Source: Halobacillus litoralis
GTDB lineage: Bacteria > Bacillota > Bacilli > Bacillales > Halobacillaceae
Reading direction: 5' to 3'
Length of the DNA: 64,000 nt
NCBI RefSeq assembly: GCF_004101865.1
Contig: NZ_CP026118.1
Span: forward strand, 2,621,001-2,685,000
Shown: positions 27,582-35,533 of the stretch, piece after piece
Position numbering within the stretch: the first letter of the stretch is position 1
Layout: each line of letters opens with the position of its first letter
Position numbers and translations under genes: made by a program
The notes under the pieces: model-generated
What the model was told of the DNA's origin: nothing
Databases searched by the model: none
Seen by the model: only the letters and a program-made list of their open reading frames with translations

Positions 27582-28847
27582 TTATAGGAAGTCTTTTTTC
27601 TGGGTGTTTCTGTAGTTATTAGCTTCTTTATAATACATGGCAGCTTTTTTATACATTCGTTTATCAAAGTAAAGGTTTCCAAGCATTTCGTTATAGATTT
27701 TATACTCTCCATATTCATTGTTTTCTCTTGAATAAGGTACAATTTCTTTTTCAAGCTTATTTATGAACTGTTCATCCTGAAGGGAGTCTTGGATTGTGTG
27801 TTTTAATATAAAAAATTTATTCCTGAAAAATTGAATGTCATATTTTTCTGCTTCTTTTTCACCTAGATGGATATGTTCCCATGCTTCATCAATGTTACCT
27901 GAATAGAAATAAGTGGAGGCAAACAAATAAATAGTATTTACATAAAAATATTCTTCATCTGTTTTAATACTATAAGCCTTTTTCAGGTATTCAAGTGCTT
28001 CTTCATATCTTGCCTGATTAGCATAAATATATCCTAAGTTGTGAAATACCCTCCGTTTTTCCAAGGGTTTCAAATGGTATTTTGATATTTTGAGCAATTT
28101 TTGAAAGTATTCTTCAGCTATCGAATAGATTTCTAAAGATCTATAGTTCAGTGCGATTATCATATAAGTATCCACTATTCTGTCGTAATCGAAATCCTTA
28201 ATATAACCTTCAAGCGCAATATGAGCATAATAATTAGATTCTACAGCAGCTCGGGTTTGAGAATAAGCTAGAGCCAAGTGAAAATAAGTTTCACTATCGT
28301 TAAGAGGGAGGGCTTTCAATAACTCCTCAGTTTTATGAAAGTGTTGAAGTGCTTGTTTAAACTGGTGACCTTTTAACAGGTAATGAATGCCCATGGTTTT
28401 GTGGTAGAAAAACTTGTATTCTTTGTTTGAATACGGAAATATATTCTCCAGTTCTATTAAATCAGAATCGGAAAGAAGGCCTTCATTCATTTTCATGGTA
28501 TGACGGGACCTAACAATAGTATATAAATGAGTCAGCTCTGTATTATGATTATCTTTTAATGCTTCTTTACACTGATTGTGATATTCAGTCATCAAAGTTA
28601 AGTCACGACGTTGAATAACTTCGTGCCATTCTAAAAGGTCCCTATGAATATTTTCGTCAAAATCCTGATTGATGTCTGTTAACTTTATTTTCAAACGCTC
28701 GCCAAGTAGGCGGTAGATTTCATCACTGGCGTTAATCGTATTATGTTCAATTTTACTTAAGTAGGATACGGAACAAATTCCTGATGCAAGATCTTCTAAG
28801 GTCATATTCTTAAATTTGCGGTGTTGCTTGATTAATGAGCCTTTCAT
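27582..28847 (-). CDS. RNPP-type HTH-TPR transcriptional regulator, orphan
   Basis: A 421-residue protein: Cro/C1-type HTH at about 1-60 (MTLEDLASGICSVSYLSKIE), then a helical repeat region with TPR-like units to the end. The size and plan match the NprR/PlcR/Rap (RNPP) family, whose TPR domain binds an imported signalling peptide. The ATG at 28847 follows AAAGGAG; the earlier frame start is not supported. Unlike its paralogue at 45.8 kb, it has no peptide gene behind it: a terminator palindrome follows at once. The partner peptide, if any, lies elsewhere. Confidence 0.82.
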   Translation of the reverse strand: MKGSLIKQHRKFKNMTLEDLASGICSVSYLSKIEHNTINASDEIYRLLGERLKIKLTDINQDFDENIHRDLLEWHEVIQRRDLTLMTEYHNQCKEALKDNHNTELTHLYTIVRSRHTMKMNEGLLSDSDLIELENIFPYSNKEYKFFYHKTMGIHYLLKGHQFKQALQHFHKTEELLKALPLNDSETYFHLALAYSQTRAAVESNYYAHIALEGYIKDFDYDRIVDTYMIIALNYRSLEIYSIAEEYFQKLLKISKYHLKPLEKRRVFHNLGYIYANQARYEEALEYLKKAYSIKTDEEYFYVNTIYLFASTYFYSGNIDEAWEHIHLGEKEAEKYDIQFFRNKFFILKHTIQDSLQDEQFINKLEKEIVPYSRENNEYGEYKIYNEMLGNLYFDKRMYKKAAMYYKEANNYRNTQKKDFL

Positions 28848-28880
28848 ATTCACTACTCCTTTAAAGCGCCAAGTATACAC

Positions 28881-28907
28881 ATTATAGCAAAATCTGAGTG
28901 GGGGCAA
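28881..28907 (-). promoter_or_regulatory. Promoter of the orphan RNPP regulator
   Basis: On the minus strand TGC then TATAAT (28886-28881), an extended -10, with TTGCCC at a short 15-bp spacing upstream. Confidence 0.5.
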
Positions 28908-28950
28908 GATTTTTCTTGATGATGTGGGTATGTGTGGAAATATTTTAATG

Positions 28951-28995
28951 AAAAAAAGCCCAGCCCTTTATTAAGAAAAGGCTGGGCTGTATTGT
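28951..28995 (-). terminator. Terminator of the YhfK-like gene
   Basis: A 9-bp GC-rich stem (AGCCCAGCC with GGCTGGGCT) followed by seven Ts on the minus strand. Confidence 0.8.
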
Positions 28996-29042
28996 AAAAA
29001 AGGGGGAAGTTCATTTTGATTTATTGAGGTTGATTTTTGCGT

Positions 29043-29678
29043 TTATAAAGTTTTTAAAGCTTCTTCAATTTGTGTGTCTCCAGAAATTAATTCAAATGTT
29101 TTGTGGTAAGCATTCTGTTCCTGGAGGGCAGCGATCATCGTTTTGGCAACATCTGCGCGAGGGATGGTTCCTCTGTCGACTGTTTCGCCAACTTGAATTT
29201 TACTAGTACCTTCCTCGTGAGTAAGTCCACCAGGGCGGACAACTGTATAATCAAGCTCAGTTGTTTTCAGATATTCATCTGCTTCGCCTTTCATTTTCAA
29301 GTAATGTCCAAGCTCTTCTGGACCTCTACTAGGGTCTCCTGCTGCGATAGCACTTAGCATGACAAACTTTTTGATGCCAAGGTTTTCTGTGGCTTTTGCA
29401 AGGTTGATCGCACCATCACGGTCGACGGCTTCTGTTTGTTCTGGTCCCGTACTGGAGCCGGATCCAGCTGCAAACATTACAGCGTCCATCCCTTTCACAG
29501 CATAACCCACGTCTTGCTGGGTGACGTCTGCTAAGATAGGGGTACCACCCAACTCTTCGATTTTAGCTTTTTGTTCTTCTTTTCGTATTAAGCCAAATGG
29601 TTCATGACCATCTTCTTTTAAATATTGGATAAGCAAACGACCGGTATGTCCATTCGCTCCTGCGACAAGTACTTTCAT
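29043..29678 (-). CDS. Atypical SDR / NAD(P)-binding protein (YhfK-like)
   Basis: A 211-residue Rossmann protein. VAGANGHTGRLL (about 5-16) is the atypical-SDR glycine motif; VMLSAIAAGD and the YLKMKGEADEYLK segment take the place of the Ser-Tyr-Lys site. The type is that of B. subtilis YhfK. Members bind NAD(P) and may have reductase or regulatory (NmrA-like) roles. It is the last gene of a minus-strand group with the nuclease and ATL genes. Substrate unknown. Confidence 0.85.
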   Translation of the reverse strand: MKVLVAGANGHTGRLLIQYLKEDGHEPFGLIRKEEQKAKIEELGGTPILADVTQQDVGYAVKGMDAVMFAAGSGSSTGPEQTEAVDRDGAINLAKATENLGIKKFVMLSAIAAGDPSRGPEELGHYLKMKGEADEYLKTTELDYTVVRPGGLTHEEGTSKIQVGETVDRGTIPRADVAKTMIAALQEQNAYHKTFELISGDTQIEEALKTL

Positions 29679-29763
29679 CTTTCACCACGACTCCTTCCAT
29701 GTAATGTCTCTCCATCCTCTATTTAGCCACTTTAGGAAGGATTCAAACATAAGCCTTTTAGTG

Positions 29764-30702
29764 TTAAGTGGAAAAGCACAATTCCTGGTAGTTGCAACGC
29801 GCGCAAACTCTAGGATCTTCCTGCATAGGGAATTGCCCAATCGGAAGCGGCTGGTTTTTACTGGCATCTTCTAAGAATGACCTCATCTGTTCCATACTAA
29901 TTTGGTAGAGGTGTTGGACATTAATTAAATCCTGTTCAGTCAATTGATGTTCAACATGAGTGCCATCAACCAAATATTCATTTCGGATGATAATGTCCTC
30001 AAGAGAATGAATATTGTGTTTCTGTTTTAAATAAAGGGCGTACAAGGCAAGCTGATTTCGGTCCTCATCTGATGACTTACCTGTCTTCCAATCTACAATT
30101 ACCCATTTGTTACGTTTCAAATCTTTATAAACGAGGTCCATGACGATGAAAATCTTTATCCCGTCCGTTTTCATGAATCGGAAAGTTTCAGACTCTATGA
30201 ATTTCATATTTTCTTTGTTCAATACATCTGAAAAAGTTTGGCTGGCAAAAAAGTTTTTCACCGTCGTGTCAAGTCGGTCTGTGATTTTGCTGATTTTTCC
30301 CTCTGGGAGTGTGTTTGTTTGGCTATAATAGATTTCGTGAAGCATCGTATAATGTTTTGGGCGGTTCTGCCAAAGGTGCTCTTTTTTTGTAGACTCGATA
30401 AACCCTCTGTTCAGATGATGGCGTACCTCATCTGTAAACGCTCCTTCATCCAATATCGGCTGGTTTTTCAAAGTGTTTTGGATGGTTTGGTAAATGAGGT
30501 CGTGGACAATGCTTCCGAAAAGCATTTCCAAGTTTGTGATCTTTTTTAAGCGGTAAGTCTGCCGGGCTAATGTATCAGCCTGGTTCAACCACCCGTTATG
30601 GGAAACATAATAGTCATAAGCGTATTTCCGCAAACATGTCAGCATCGTTTTGTGTCGGGATAATGACCAGGAGAGGTCTGGATATGGTTTAATTTCAAAC
30701 AT
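29764..30702 (-). CDS. PD-(D/E)XK nuclease with Fe-S cluster motif (Cas4/AddB-like)
   Basis: A 312-residue stand-alone RecB-family nuclease. The active site is complete: His in GSIVHDLIY (about 63-71), Asp in FIVMDLVY, and D-x-K in IVDWKTGK. One Cys in the N-terminal TCLRKYAYDYY plus three in CARCNYQELC near the end match the four-cysteine 4Fe-4S staple of AddB and Cas4. No helicase domain and no cas genes are present. The ATG at 30702 follows AAGGA; GTG at 30711 is the alternative. It is 33 bp from the ATL gene upstream, suggesting a DNA repair role. Confidence 0.82.
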   Translation of the reverse strand: MFEIKPYPDLSWSLSRHKTMLTCLRKYAYDYYVSHNGWLNQADTLARQTYRLKKITNLEMLFGSIVHDLIYQTIQNTLKNQPILDEGAFTDEVRHHLNRGFIESTKKEHLWQNRPKHYTMLHEIYYSQTNTLPEGKISKITDRLDTTVKNFFASQTFSDVLNKENMKFIESETFRFMKTDGIKIFIVMDLVYKDLKRNKWVIVDWKTGKSSDEDRNQLALYALYLKQKHNIHSLEDIIIRNEYLVDGTHVEHQLTEQDLINVQHLYQISMEQMRSFLEDASKNQPLPIGQFPMQEDPRVCARCNYQELCFST

Positions 30703-30735
30703 TCTCAACACATCCTTCGTTATGTACAGTAAAGA

Positions 30736-31065
30736 TCAGATGAAAGTGTCTTCGTGGTATAGTTCGTCTTTCAACAAGTACTGACCTAACTGGATTTTAT
30801 AGTTGATAACCGTAATTCCTTCGGCTTGTAGAGATATTTTTTGAATTTCTGCTAGTGATTCATCTTTAATACTAATCTGCCCTTGAGCGTTTAGAACCCT
30901 GTGCCAAGGAAGTTTGTGCTTACGACTCATTGTGTGAAGTATTCGAGCTACTTGTCTAGCAGATCTTGGATTGCCTGCCCATTGTGCAACTTGACCATAT
31001 GTCATGACTTTTCCGGGCGGGATATTTTTTATTATTTGGATGGTTTTCTGGGTGAAAGGCTTCAT
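30736..31065 (-). CDS. Alkyltransferase-like protein (ATL)
   Basis: A 109-residue protein of the MGMT DNA-binding fold. The reactive PCHRV cysteine is replaced by Trp (LPWHRVLNAQG), the mark of ATL proteins, which bind O6-alkylguanine, flip it out and hand it to nucleotide excision repair instead of repairing it. The DNA-binding helix (SARQVARIL) is intact. The ATG at 31065 with AAGGAG is preferred to one eight codons earlier. It heads the nuclease gene. Confidence 0.9.
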   Translation of the reverse strand: MKPFTQKTIQIIKNIPPGKVMTYGQVAQWAGNPRSARQVARILHTMSRKHKLPWHRVLNAQGQISIKDESLAEIQKISLQAEGITVINYKIQLGQYLLKDELYHEDTFI

Positions 31066-31175
31066 TAAAGTTATCTCCTTCTTCTTCATTTTAACTTATT
31101 CCTGATAGGGGATAATAGCAAACTGTTTATAAATTCTGATACAATTTATTTAGAAAGAATAGAGGGGGTCCATTT

Positions 31176-31979
31176 ATGATGAGCATATCAAAGGTTTTGA
31201 CGATTGCAGGTTCTGCCTCACAGGGAAGTGCGGGCATTCAAGCTGACTTGAAGACTTTTCAGGAATTCGATGTATATGGAATGAGTGCCATTACAGCTAT
31301 TGTGGCTAATAATAGCAAGACAGGACAGGGTATTTTCACACAACCGATCGAGTCGATCGAGGCTCAAGTATACGCTTCACTGGAGCATGTGGGTGTAGAC
31401 GCTTTAAAGACGGGTATGCTTTTCAATAAAGATATCATCGAACGTATAGCCTCTCTTATTCAGGATTCAAAAGTACCTCACGTAGTGGTCGACCCTGTAA
31501 TGATCGGGAAAATGGGCTCTCAACTGCTCCGTGATGAAGCTATTGAGAGTTTGAAGAGGGACTTGATGCCTCTCGCGACGGTCATCACTCCTAATTTGCA
31601 TGAAGCAGCCCGCATACTAGACTGCCCCGTGCCTGAAACTCCAGAGGACATGAAAACAGTGGCCAGGGATTTATATCATTTAGGTCCTTCGTATATATTA
31701 GTGAAAGGAGGGGGACTGGACGACTACCCTGCTGTCGATATTCTTTACGATGGGAATAGCATGGTTGAATTGGAATCTGAACGTGTCGCTACCATCCATA
31801 CGAGTGGTGCAGGATGTACTTACTCAGCAGCCATTGTAGCTGAACTAGCAAAAGGAAGCTCTGTGGAGGAAGCGATACGTCGTGCGAAGTCTTTCGTGAC
31901 GAGTGCAATCCGCTATGCGATATCATTCGATCGCGGGATTGGTTCGACTTATCATGCTGCCCACAGAACACAGGAATAA
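31176..31979 (+). CDS. pdxK: Pyridoxine/pyridoxal/pyridoxamine kinase (PdxK/ThiD family)
   Basis: A 267-residue ribokinase-fold kinase closest in pattern to the B. subtilis-type PdxK: AGIQADLKTFQEFDVYGMSA near the N-terminus, VVDPVMIGKMGS in the middle and the lid-cysteine motif GAGCTYSAAIVAELAKG at the C-terminus. It phosphorylates vitamin B6 vitamers; close relatives phosphorylate HMP for thiamine. It is monocistronic, so context does not decide between the two. GGGGG precedes the ATG. Confidence 0.85.
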   Translation: MMSISKVLTIAGSASQGSAGIQADLKTFQEFDVYGMSAITAIVANNSKTGQGIFTQPIESIEAQVYASLEHVGVDALKTGMLFNKDIIERIASLIQDSKVPHVVVDPVMIGKMGSQLLRDEAIESLKRDLMPLATVITPNLHEAARILDCPVPETPEDMKTVARDLYHLGPSYILVKGGGLDDYPAVDILYDGNSMVELESERVATIHTSGAGCTYSAAIVAELAKGSSVEEAIRRAKSFVTSAIRYAISFDRGIGSTYHAAHRTQE

Positions 31980-32162
31980 AGTAATCTCTTAAACATTCTA
32001 ATCCACAAAGCTGGCATTCTTCAATGAAACCTCCCATATCTTGAATGCTCAGTTTCGATACTTTCGTATAAGGAGATGGTGGCTGGTGAATGGGAAATTC
32101 TATTTTTCAGCGCACTAAAGTATGATTTGTCTACCCAATAAAGGGGAGGTTCTCCCTCTAGC

Positions 32163-32255
32163 GATTTCGAGAAACTAATATGGCTAGAGTTGTAGAGGAA
32201 AGGAGAGACTCTCGCGGGAGAAGGAGCTAGGTGAGACCCCGTAGTGAGTGTGTGC
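32163..32255 (+). repeat. Left arm of an inverted-repeat element split by the IS
   Basis: About 93 bp that matches the inverse complement of 33662-33755: both begin GATTTCGAGA and continue with parallel GGAG/CTC-rich blocks. Together they form a diverged hairpin-like intergenic repeat of the sort found in Bacillaceae. The stretch 31980-32162 before it holds no gene. Confidence 0.6.
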
Positions 32256-32281
32256 TGACCCCATAAAATTGGACACATAGT

Positions 32282-33136
32282 TTATGATGCTTTTTCATAC
32301 ATTTGCCTTTCTAAGACAGGACTGTTTCCCTTTAACCTGGATTTGACTCTAAGATGGTTGTAGTAATGCATATATGTCTCAAAACGATCTTTGAAATGTT
32401 GAATACTATCAAATTCTTCATAGTATAAGAATTCCGATTTAAAGATGCCGAAAAAATTCTCCATCACTGAATTATCATGACAGTTCCCTTTCCTAGACAT
32501 ACTTTGAGTGATGTTGTGATCTTGGAGTTTCTTTCGGAACTGAGCCATTTGGTAATGCCAACCTTGATCCGAATGGATGAGAAGATCTTCGTGTTCCTCC
32601 TTCTTTTCCAGTGCTTGGTCAAGCATCTCCTCTACAAGAGAAAAAGTCGGTCTTTCGCCTAAGGTGTAGGAAATGATCTCTCCATTGAATAGGCCAAGGA
32701 CAGGAGACAAGTAAAATTTCTGGGAGAACACGCGGAATTCCGTAATGTCTGTGACCCATTTCTGATTGGGGCGATCACTCTTGAAATGGCGGTCTAGTAC
32801 GTTATCGGCGGTTTTCCCAACCTTCCCTTTATAAGAGACGTATTTCTTTTGGTTCACCTGACATGCAATGCCCAGCGCTACCATGATTCGGTAGACTTTC
32901 TTGTGGTTAACCTTATAATTTTTTCTCACGAGGATGTCCGTAATTCTACGGTATCCTACACGGCCATTATGAGTGTTATAGATGAAGAGAACCCTCCTTT
33001 TCCACTTGCGGTCAGGGTCGGGCTGGCTTAGCTTTTTACTGGCATAATAAAAGGTACTGTGTGCTAGGCCGGCGACCTTAATCAGCACTTGGAGGCGGAA
33101 TGCGTGCCTTAGTTCTTGGATTACTTGCGCTTTTTC
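32282..33136 (-). CDS. IS3-family transposase OrfB (DDE integrase)
   Basis: About 284 residues, the catalytic half. The DDE triad is visible: first Asp in WVTDITEF, second Asp in LIHSDQGWHYQ and Glu in NCHDNSVMENFFG. No strong start exists. The frame runs upstream to 33136, where it meets orfA at AAAAAG, so it is most likely made as an OrfAB fusion by programmed -1 frameshifting. It cuts and joins DNA at the element ends. Confidence 0.9.
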   Translation of the reverse strand, partial: EKAQVIQELRHAFRLQVLIKVAGLAHSTFYYASKKLSQPDPDRKWKRRVLFIYNTHNGRVGYRRITDILVRKNYKVNHKKVYRIMVALGIACQVNQKKYVSYKGKVGKTADNVLDRHFKSDRPNQKWVTDITEFRVFSQKFYLSPVLGLFNGEIISYTLGERPTFSLVEEMLDQALEKKEEHEDLLIHSDQGWHYQMAQFRKKLQDHNITQSMSRKGNCHDNSVMENFFGIFKSEFLYYEEFDSIQHFKDRFETYMHYYNHLRVKSRLKGNSPVLERQMYEKAS

Positions 33137-33621
33137 TTTTGTGCCGATTTTTCCTTCTCGTGAACTAAGGCATTCAACTTTTTTAAATAAGCGTTCTCCG
33201 CACGTAATTGTTCGTTCTCTCTCTTAACTGACTCAATAGACTCATCGGTGTTGTTTTTCTTTTCCGACACGGCTTTCGACCCCTTTTCATACATCCGAAG
33301 GGCATCGTATCCACCTTTTTTCCACTTTTCCTTCCACCTTCGAGCCATAGAAGAGTCAGGAATATGGTAAATCGCCGATGCCTCCCGAATGGAACAACCC
33401 GTTCGTTCGATAAATTGAATTAATTCCAGTTTAAAGGCAGGCGAATAGTTTGTATAGGGAAAAACAAAGGCTTGATCACCATGATGTCGAACCAACTTCA
33501 CCCAATAGCGAATAGATGAATCATCAACACCTGTTTCTGACGCTAAATCCCTATAACTGATGAATCCTTGTAAGTAGCGTTTAGCAATTTGTAATTTCAG
33601 TTCTGAACCAAATTTCGTCAC
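33121..33621 (-). CDS. IS3-family transposase OrfA (DNA-binding)
   Basis: About 166 residues with two HTH regions (YRDLASETGVDDSSIRYWV and SIREASAIYHIPDSSMARRW) and a C-terminal leucine-rich coiled coil (ENEQLRAENAYLKKLNAL) for multimerisation. The GTG at 33621 with AGAGG upstream is preferred to TTG codons inside the terminal repeat. The AAAAAG near its end (33130-33135) is a likely -1 slip site joining it to OrfB. Confidence 0.85.
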   Translation of the reverse strand: MTKFGSELKLQIAKRYLQGFISYRDLASETGVDDSSIRYWVKLVRHHGDQAFVFPYTNYSPAFKLELIQFIERTGCSIREASAIYHIPDSSMARRWKEKWKKGGYDALRMYEKGSKAVSEKKNNTDESIESVKRENEQLRAENAYLKKLNALVHEKEKSAQKKKRK

Positions 33622-33661
33622 TTTAGACACCTCTTTGAAAGTGTCCAACAATAAGGGGTCG

Positions 33662-33755
33662 CTTCACAATGAACCGAGGAGGCTGCCAGTTCCTCCGCAG
33701 GAAAGCGCCCTCCCTCTTCCCCGAAGCCCCTAATTCCCACAAGAATCTCGAAATC
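33662..33755 (+). repeat. Right arm of the inverted-repeat element split by the IS
   Basis: The partner of 32163-32255. It contains CGAGGAGGCTGCC and CCTCCGCAGGAAAGCG, resembling a widespread Bacillaceae intergenic repeat, and ends TCTCGAAATC, complementary to the outer end of the left arm. Confidence 0.6.
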
Positions 33756-33849
33756 AAGTCTGCAAGATAACTGCCATCTTATCGAATAATCCGGCACTGG
33801 AAATATCCACCTATACTTAAAATAGCTTTATTATAAGGGAGGGTCGAGT

Positions 33850-34476
33850 ATGGAAAGCAGCACACATTTGTTTTTGTTCGGATCTAGTCCGCCATTTACT
33901 CCACGACTCGCCTCAAAATTTGAGAATGCTCTGGAGCAGCCTAAGGTTACAGTACTGTACATAGAAAGGGAAGGATCCGTCGATTATTTGCCTAAATACA
34001 CCAGTGGAATGAAAGTAGAAGCTGACCATTTCCCGTTAAAATCTCACTATAGTGAGCAGGAACTCAACCGTTTAAGCGGAAGTGGAGGAGTAATTATTGG
34101 CGGTGGAGACACGTTGGCTTATCACGATTACATCATCAAAACAGAGTTGACAAATATTTTGCAGGATAAATTTCAGCAGGGACAGCCAATAGCCGGTTTT
34201 TCTGCGGGGGCGCTAATTTCACCAGAATATTGTGTGATTTCTCCTGAGGATCATCCAGAGAGGATTCAAGTGGTGAAGACGGGAATAGGGCTTTTAAAGG
34301 GTGTGGTTATTTCTGCACATTTTTTAGAATGGAACGAACATAAAAATTTAGAAGCGGCACTCAAGCGAACTGGAGTTCCTAAAGGTTACGGGATAGCTGA
34401 AGGGGGAGGCATTTATTTGAAAGATCAACAACTTGTAGGTGTGGAAGGCTTCTTACATATTGAGCATCAAAAATAA
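33850..34476 (+). CDS. Peptidase S51-like (cyanophycinase/PepE fold) protein
   Basis: A 208-residue protein of the class-I-glutamine-amidotransferase-like fold with a serine nucleophile. GGVIIGGGDTLAYHDYI is the oxyanion-loop region and GFSAGALI (about 117-124) is the nucleophile elbow. Family members include dipeptidase E and cyanophycinase. The first catalytic features are visible, but the substrate is unknown. GGGAGGG precedes the ATG. It lies between the IS region and convergent trhO. Confidence 0.8.
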   Translation: MESSTHLFLFGSSPPFTPRLASKFENALEQPKVTVLYIEREGSVDYLPKYTSGMKVEADHFPLKSHYSEQELNRLSGSGGVIIGGGDTLAYHDYIIKTELTNILQDKFQQGQPIAGFSAGALISPEYCVISPEDHPERIQVVKTGIGLLKGVVISAHFLEWNEHKNLEAALKRTGVPKGYGIAEGGGIYLKDQQLVGVEGFLHIEHQK

Positions 34477-34503
34477 GCCCCCTTTCTTATAGAAAGGGGG
34501 AAG
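34476..34503. terminator. Terminator between convergent genes
   Basis: A 9-bp perfect CCCCCTTTC/GAAAGGGGG stem directly after the stop codon. Confidence 0.7.
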
Positions 34504-34505
34504 GT

Positions 34506-35447
34506 TTATCCATTAACTTTGTCGTATTTATCAATTTGTTTTTTACGCTCGACATCCCAACGGTTCTCAGGATGCTCTTTACATTCTGCTGTACATGCGG
34601 CATGGTGTGATTCTTCGCATTCTCTGCAACATACATATTGACGATTGCATACTGGATTGCTGCAGTTGATCATGCGGTCTTCCGATTTGCCACAATGCTC
34701 GCATTGAGCAATCACTTTCTCTTCAACCTGGTTGACCGGAACTGCGATACGTTCATCGAATACGTACATTTTACCGTCGAAAAGTTCGCCTTTAACTTCT
34801 GGGTCTTTCCCATAAGTTGTGATGCCGCCCTCAAGCTGGTAGACATCTTCGACACCATTTTTCTTCAGAATCCCTGTCAATTTCTCGCAACGGATTCCTC
34901 CTGTGCAATAGGTCAGAACCTTTTTGTCTTTCCATTGGTCGGCATTTTCAGCAACCCACTCAGGAAATTCACGTGAATGGTTCACAGCAGGTTGAATAGC
35001 ATTACGGAAGTGGCCGATCCTATATTCATATTCGTTACGTCCATCAATGACAATCGTGTCATCATCTTTTAACAGTTCATTGAACTCTTTAGGCTTCAAG
35101 TGCTTTCCACCGAAGCTTTTCGGATCAATATCATCGTTTTCAATACTCCAGTTTACAAGTTCAGGTTTGACTCGGCAATGCATTTTCTTAAAAGCATGGC
35201 CCTCATGTTCGTCAATCTTGAAGTGGATGTCAGCAAAACGCTTATCAGAACGTACATATTCCATATATTCTTCAACTTGCTCAACTGTACCTGAAACCGT
35301 TCCGTTAATCCCTTCATGAGAAACGATGATTCTTCCTTTTAAGCCAAGGTTTTTACAGAACTCTAAGTGGTTAGTGCAATATTCTTCATAATCAGGAAGG
35401 TCGGTATACTTATAATACAACAGAACTCGGTAATCATTTGAGCTCAT
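34506..35447 (-). CDS. trhO: tRNA uridine-34 hydroxylase TrhO (rhodanese family)
   Basis: A 313-residue protein of the YceA/YbfQ family, which hydroxylates wobble uridine of certain tRNAs to 5-hydroxyuridine. The order is an acylphosphatase-like N-domain (about 1-95), a rhodanese domain with active-site CTGGIRCEK (about Cys181) and a cysteine-rich C-terminal zinc-binding tail (CEHCGK, CSNPVCN, CCRECEE, CTAEC). The tail is typical of the Bacillus forms. AGGAGG precedes the ATG. It is monocistronic. Confidence 0.93.
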   Translation of the reverse strand: MSSNDYRVLLYYKYTDLPDYEEYCTNHLEFCKNLGLKGRIIVSHEGINGTVSGTVEQVEEYMEYVRSDKRFADIHFKIDEHEGHAFKKMHCRVKPELVNWSIENDDIDPKSFGGKHLKPKEFNELLKDDDTIVIDGRNEYEYRIGHFRNAIQPAVNHSREFPEWVAENADQWKDKKVLTYCTGGIRCEKLTGILKKNGVEDVYQLEGGITTYGKDPEVKGELFDGKMYVFDERIAVPVNQVEEKVIAQCEHCGKSEDRMINCSNPVCNRQYVCCRECEESHHAACTAECKEHPENRWDVERKKQIDKYDKVNG

Positions 35448-35533
35448 AAGTGATTCCTCCTATATTTATATCTATATCAGTTATTTATAACAGAAATGTC
35501 CATAGTTCATCATATTTAATTTTACAAGAAAAA

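Larger units (their letters stand above)
32256..33661 (-). mobile_element. IS3-family insertion sequence (IS150-like group)
   Basis: 1406 bp bounded by 21-bp imperfect inverted repeats at 32256-32276 and 33641-33661 (16 of 21 matching, with GACCCC and TTGGACAC conserved). It carries orfA and orfB in minus-strand order in the -1 frame relation typical of IS3. I see no clear target-site duplication. Both reading frames are intact, so it may be active. Confidence 0.9.

Noticed and set aside
27548..27754. 68-codon minus-strand frame overlapping the end of the orphan RNPP gene, considered as its peptide gene
   Set aside because: No signal peptide, a very Lys-rich product, and it overlaps the regulator by 170 bp. 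It is unlike a Phr/NprX precursor.
29764..30702. Cas4 and a CRISPR system
   Set aside because: The nuclease has the Cas4/AddB cysteine pattern, but there are no cas genes and no regularly spaced direct repeats in the window.
30736..31065. Annotation as O6-methylguanine-DNA methyltransferase
   Set aside because: The reactive Cys of PCHRV is Trp, so it cannot accept a methyl group; ATL is the better call.
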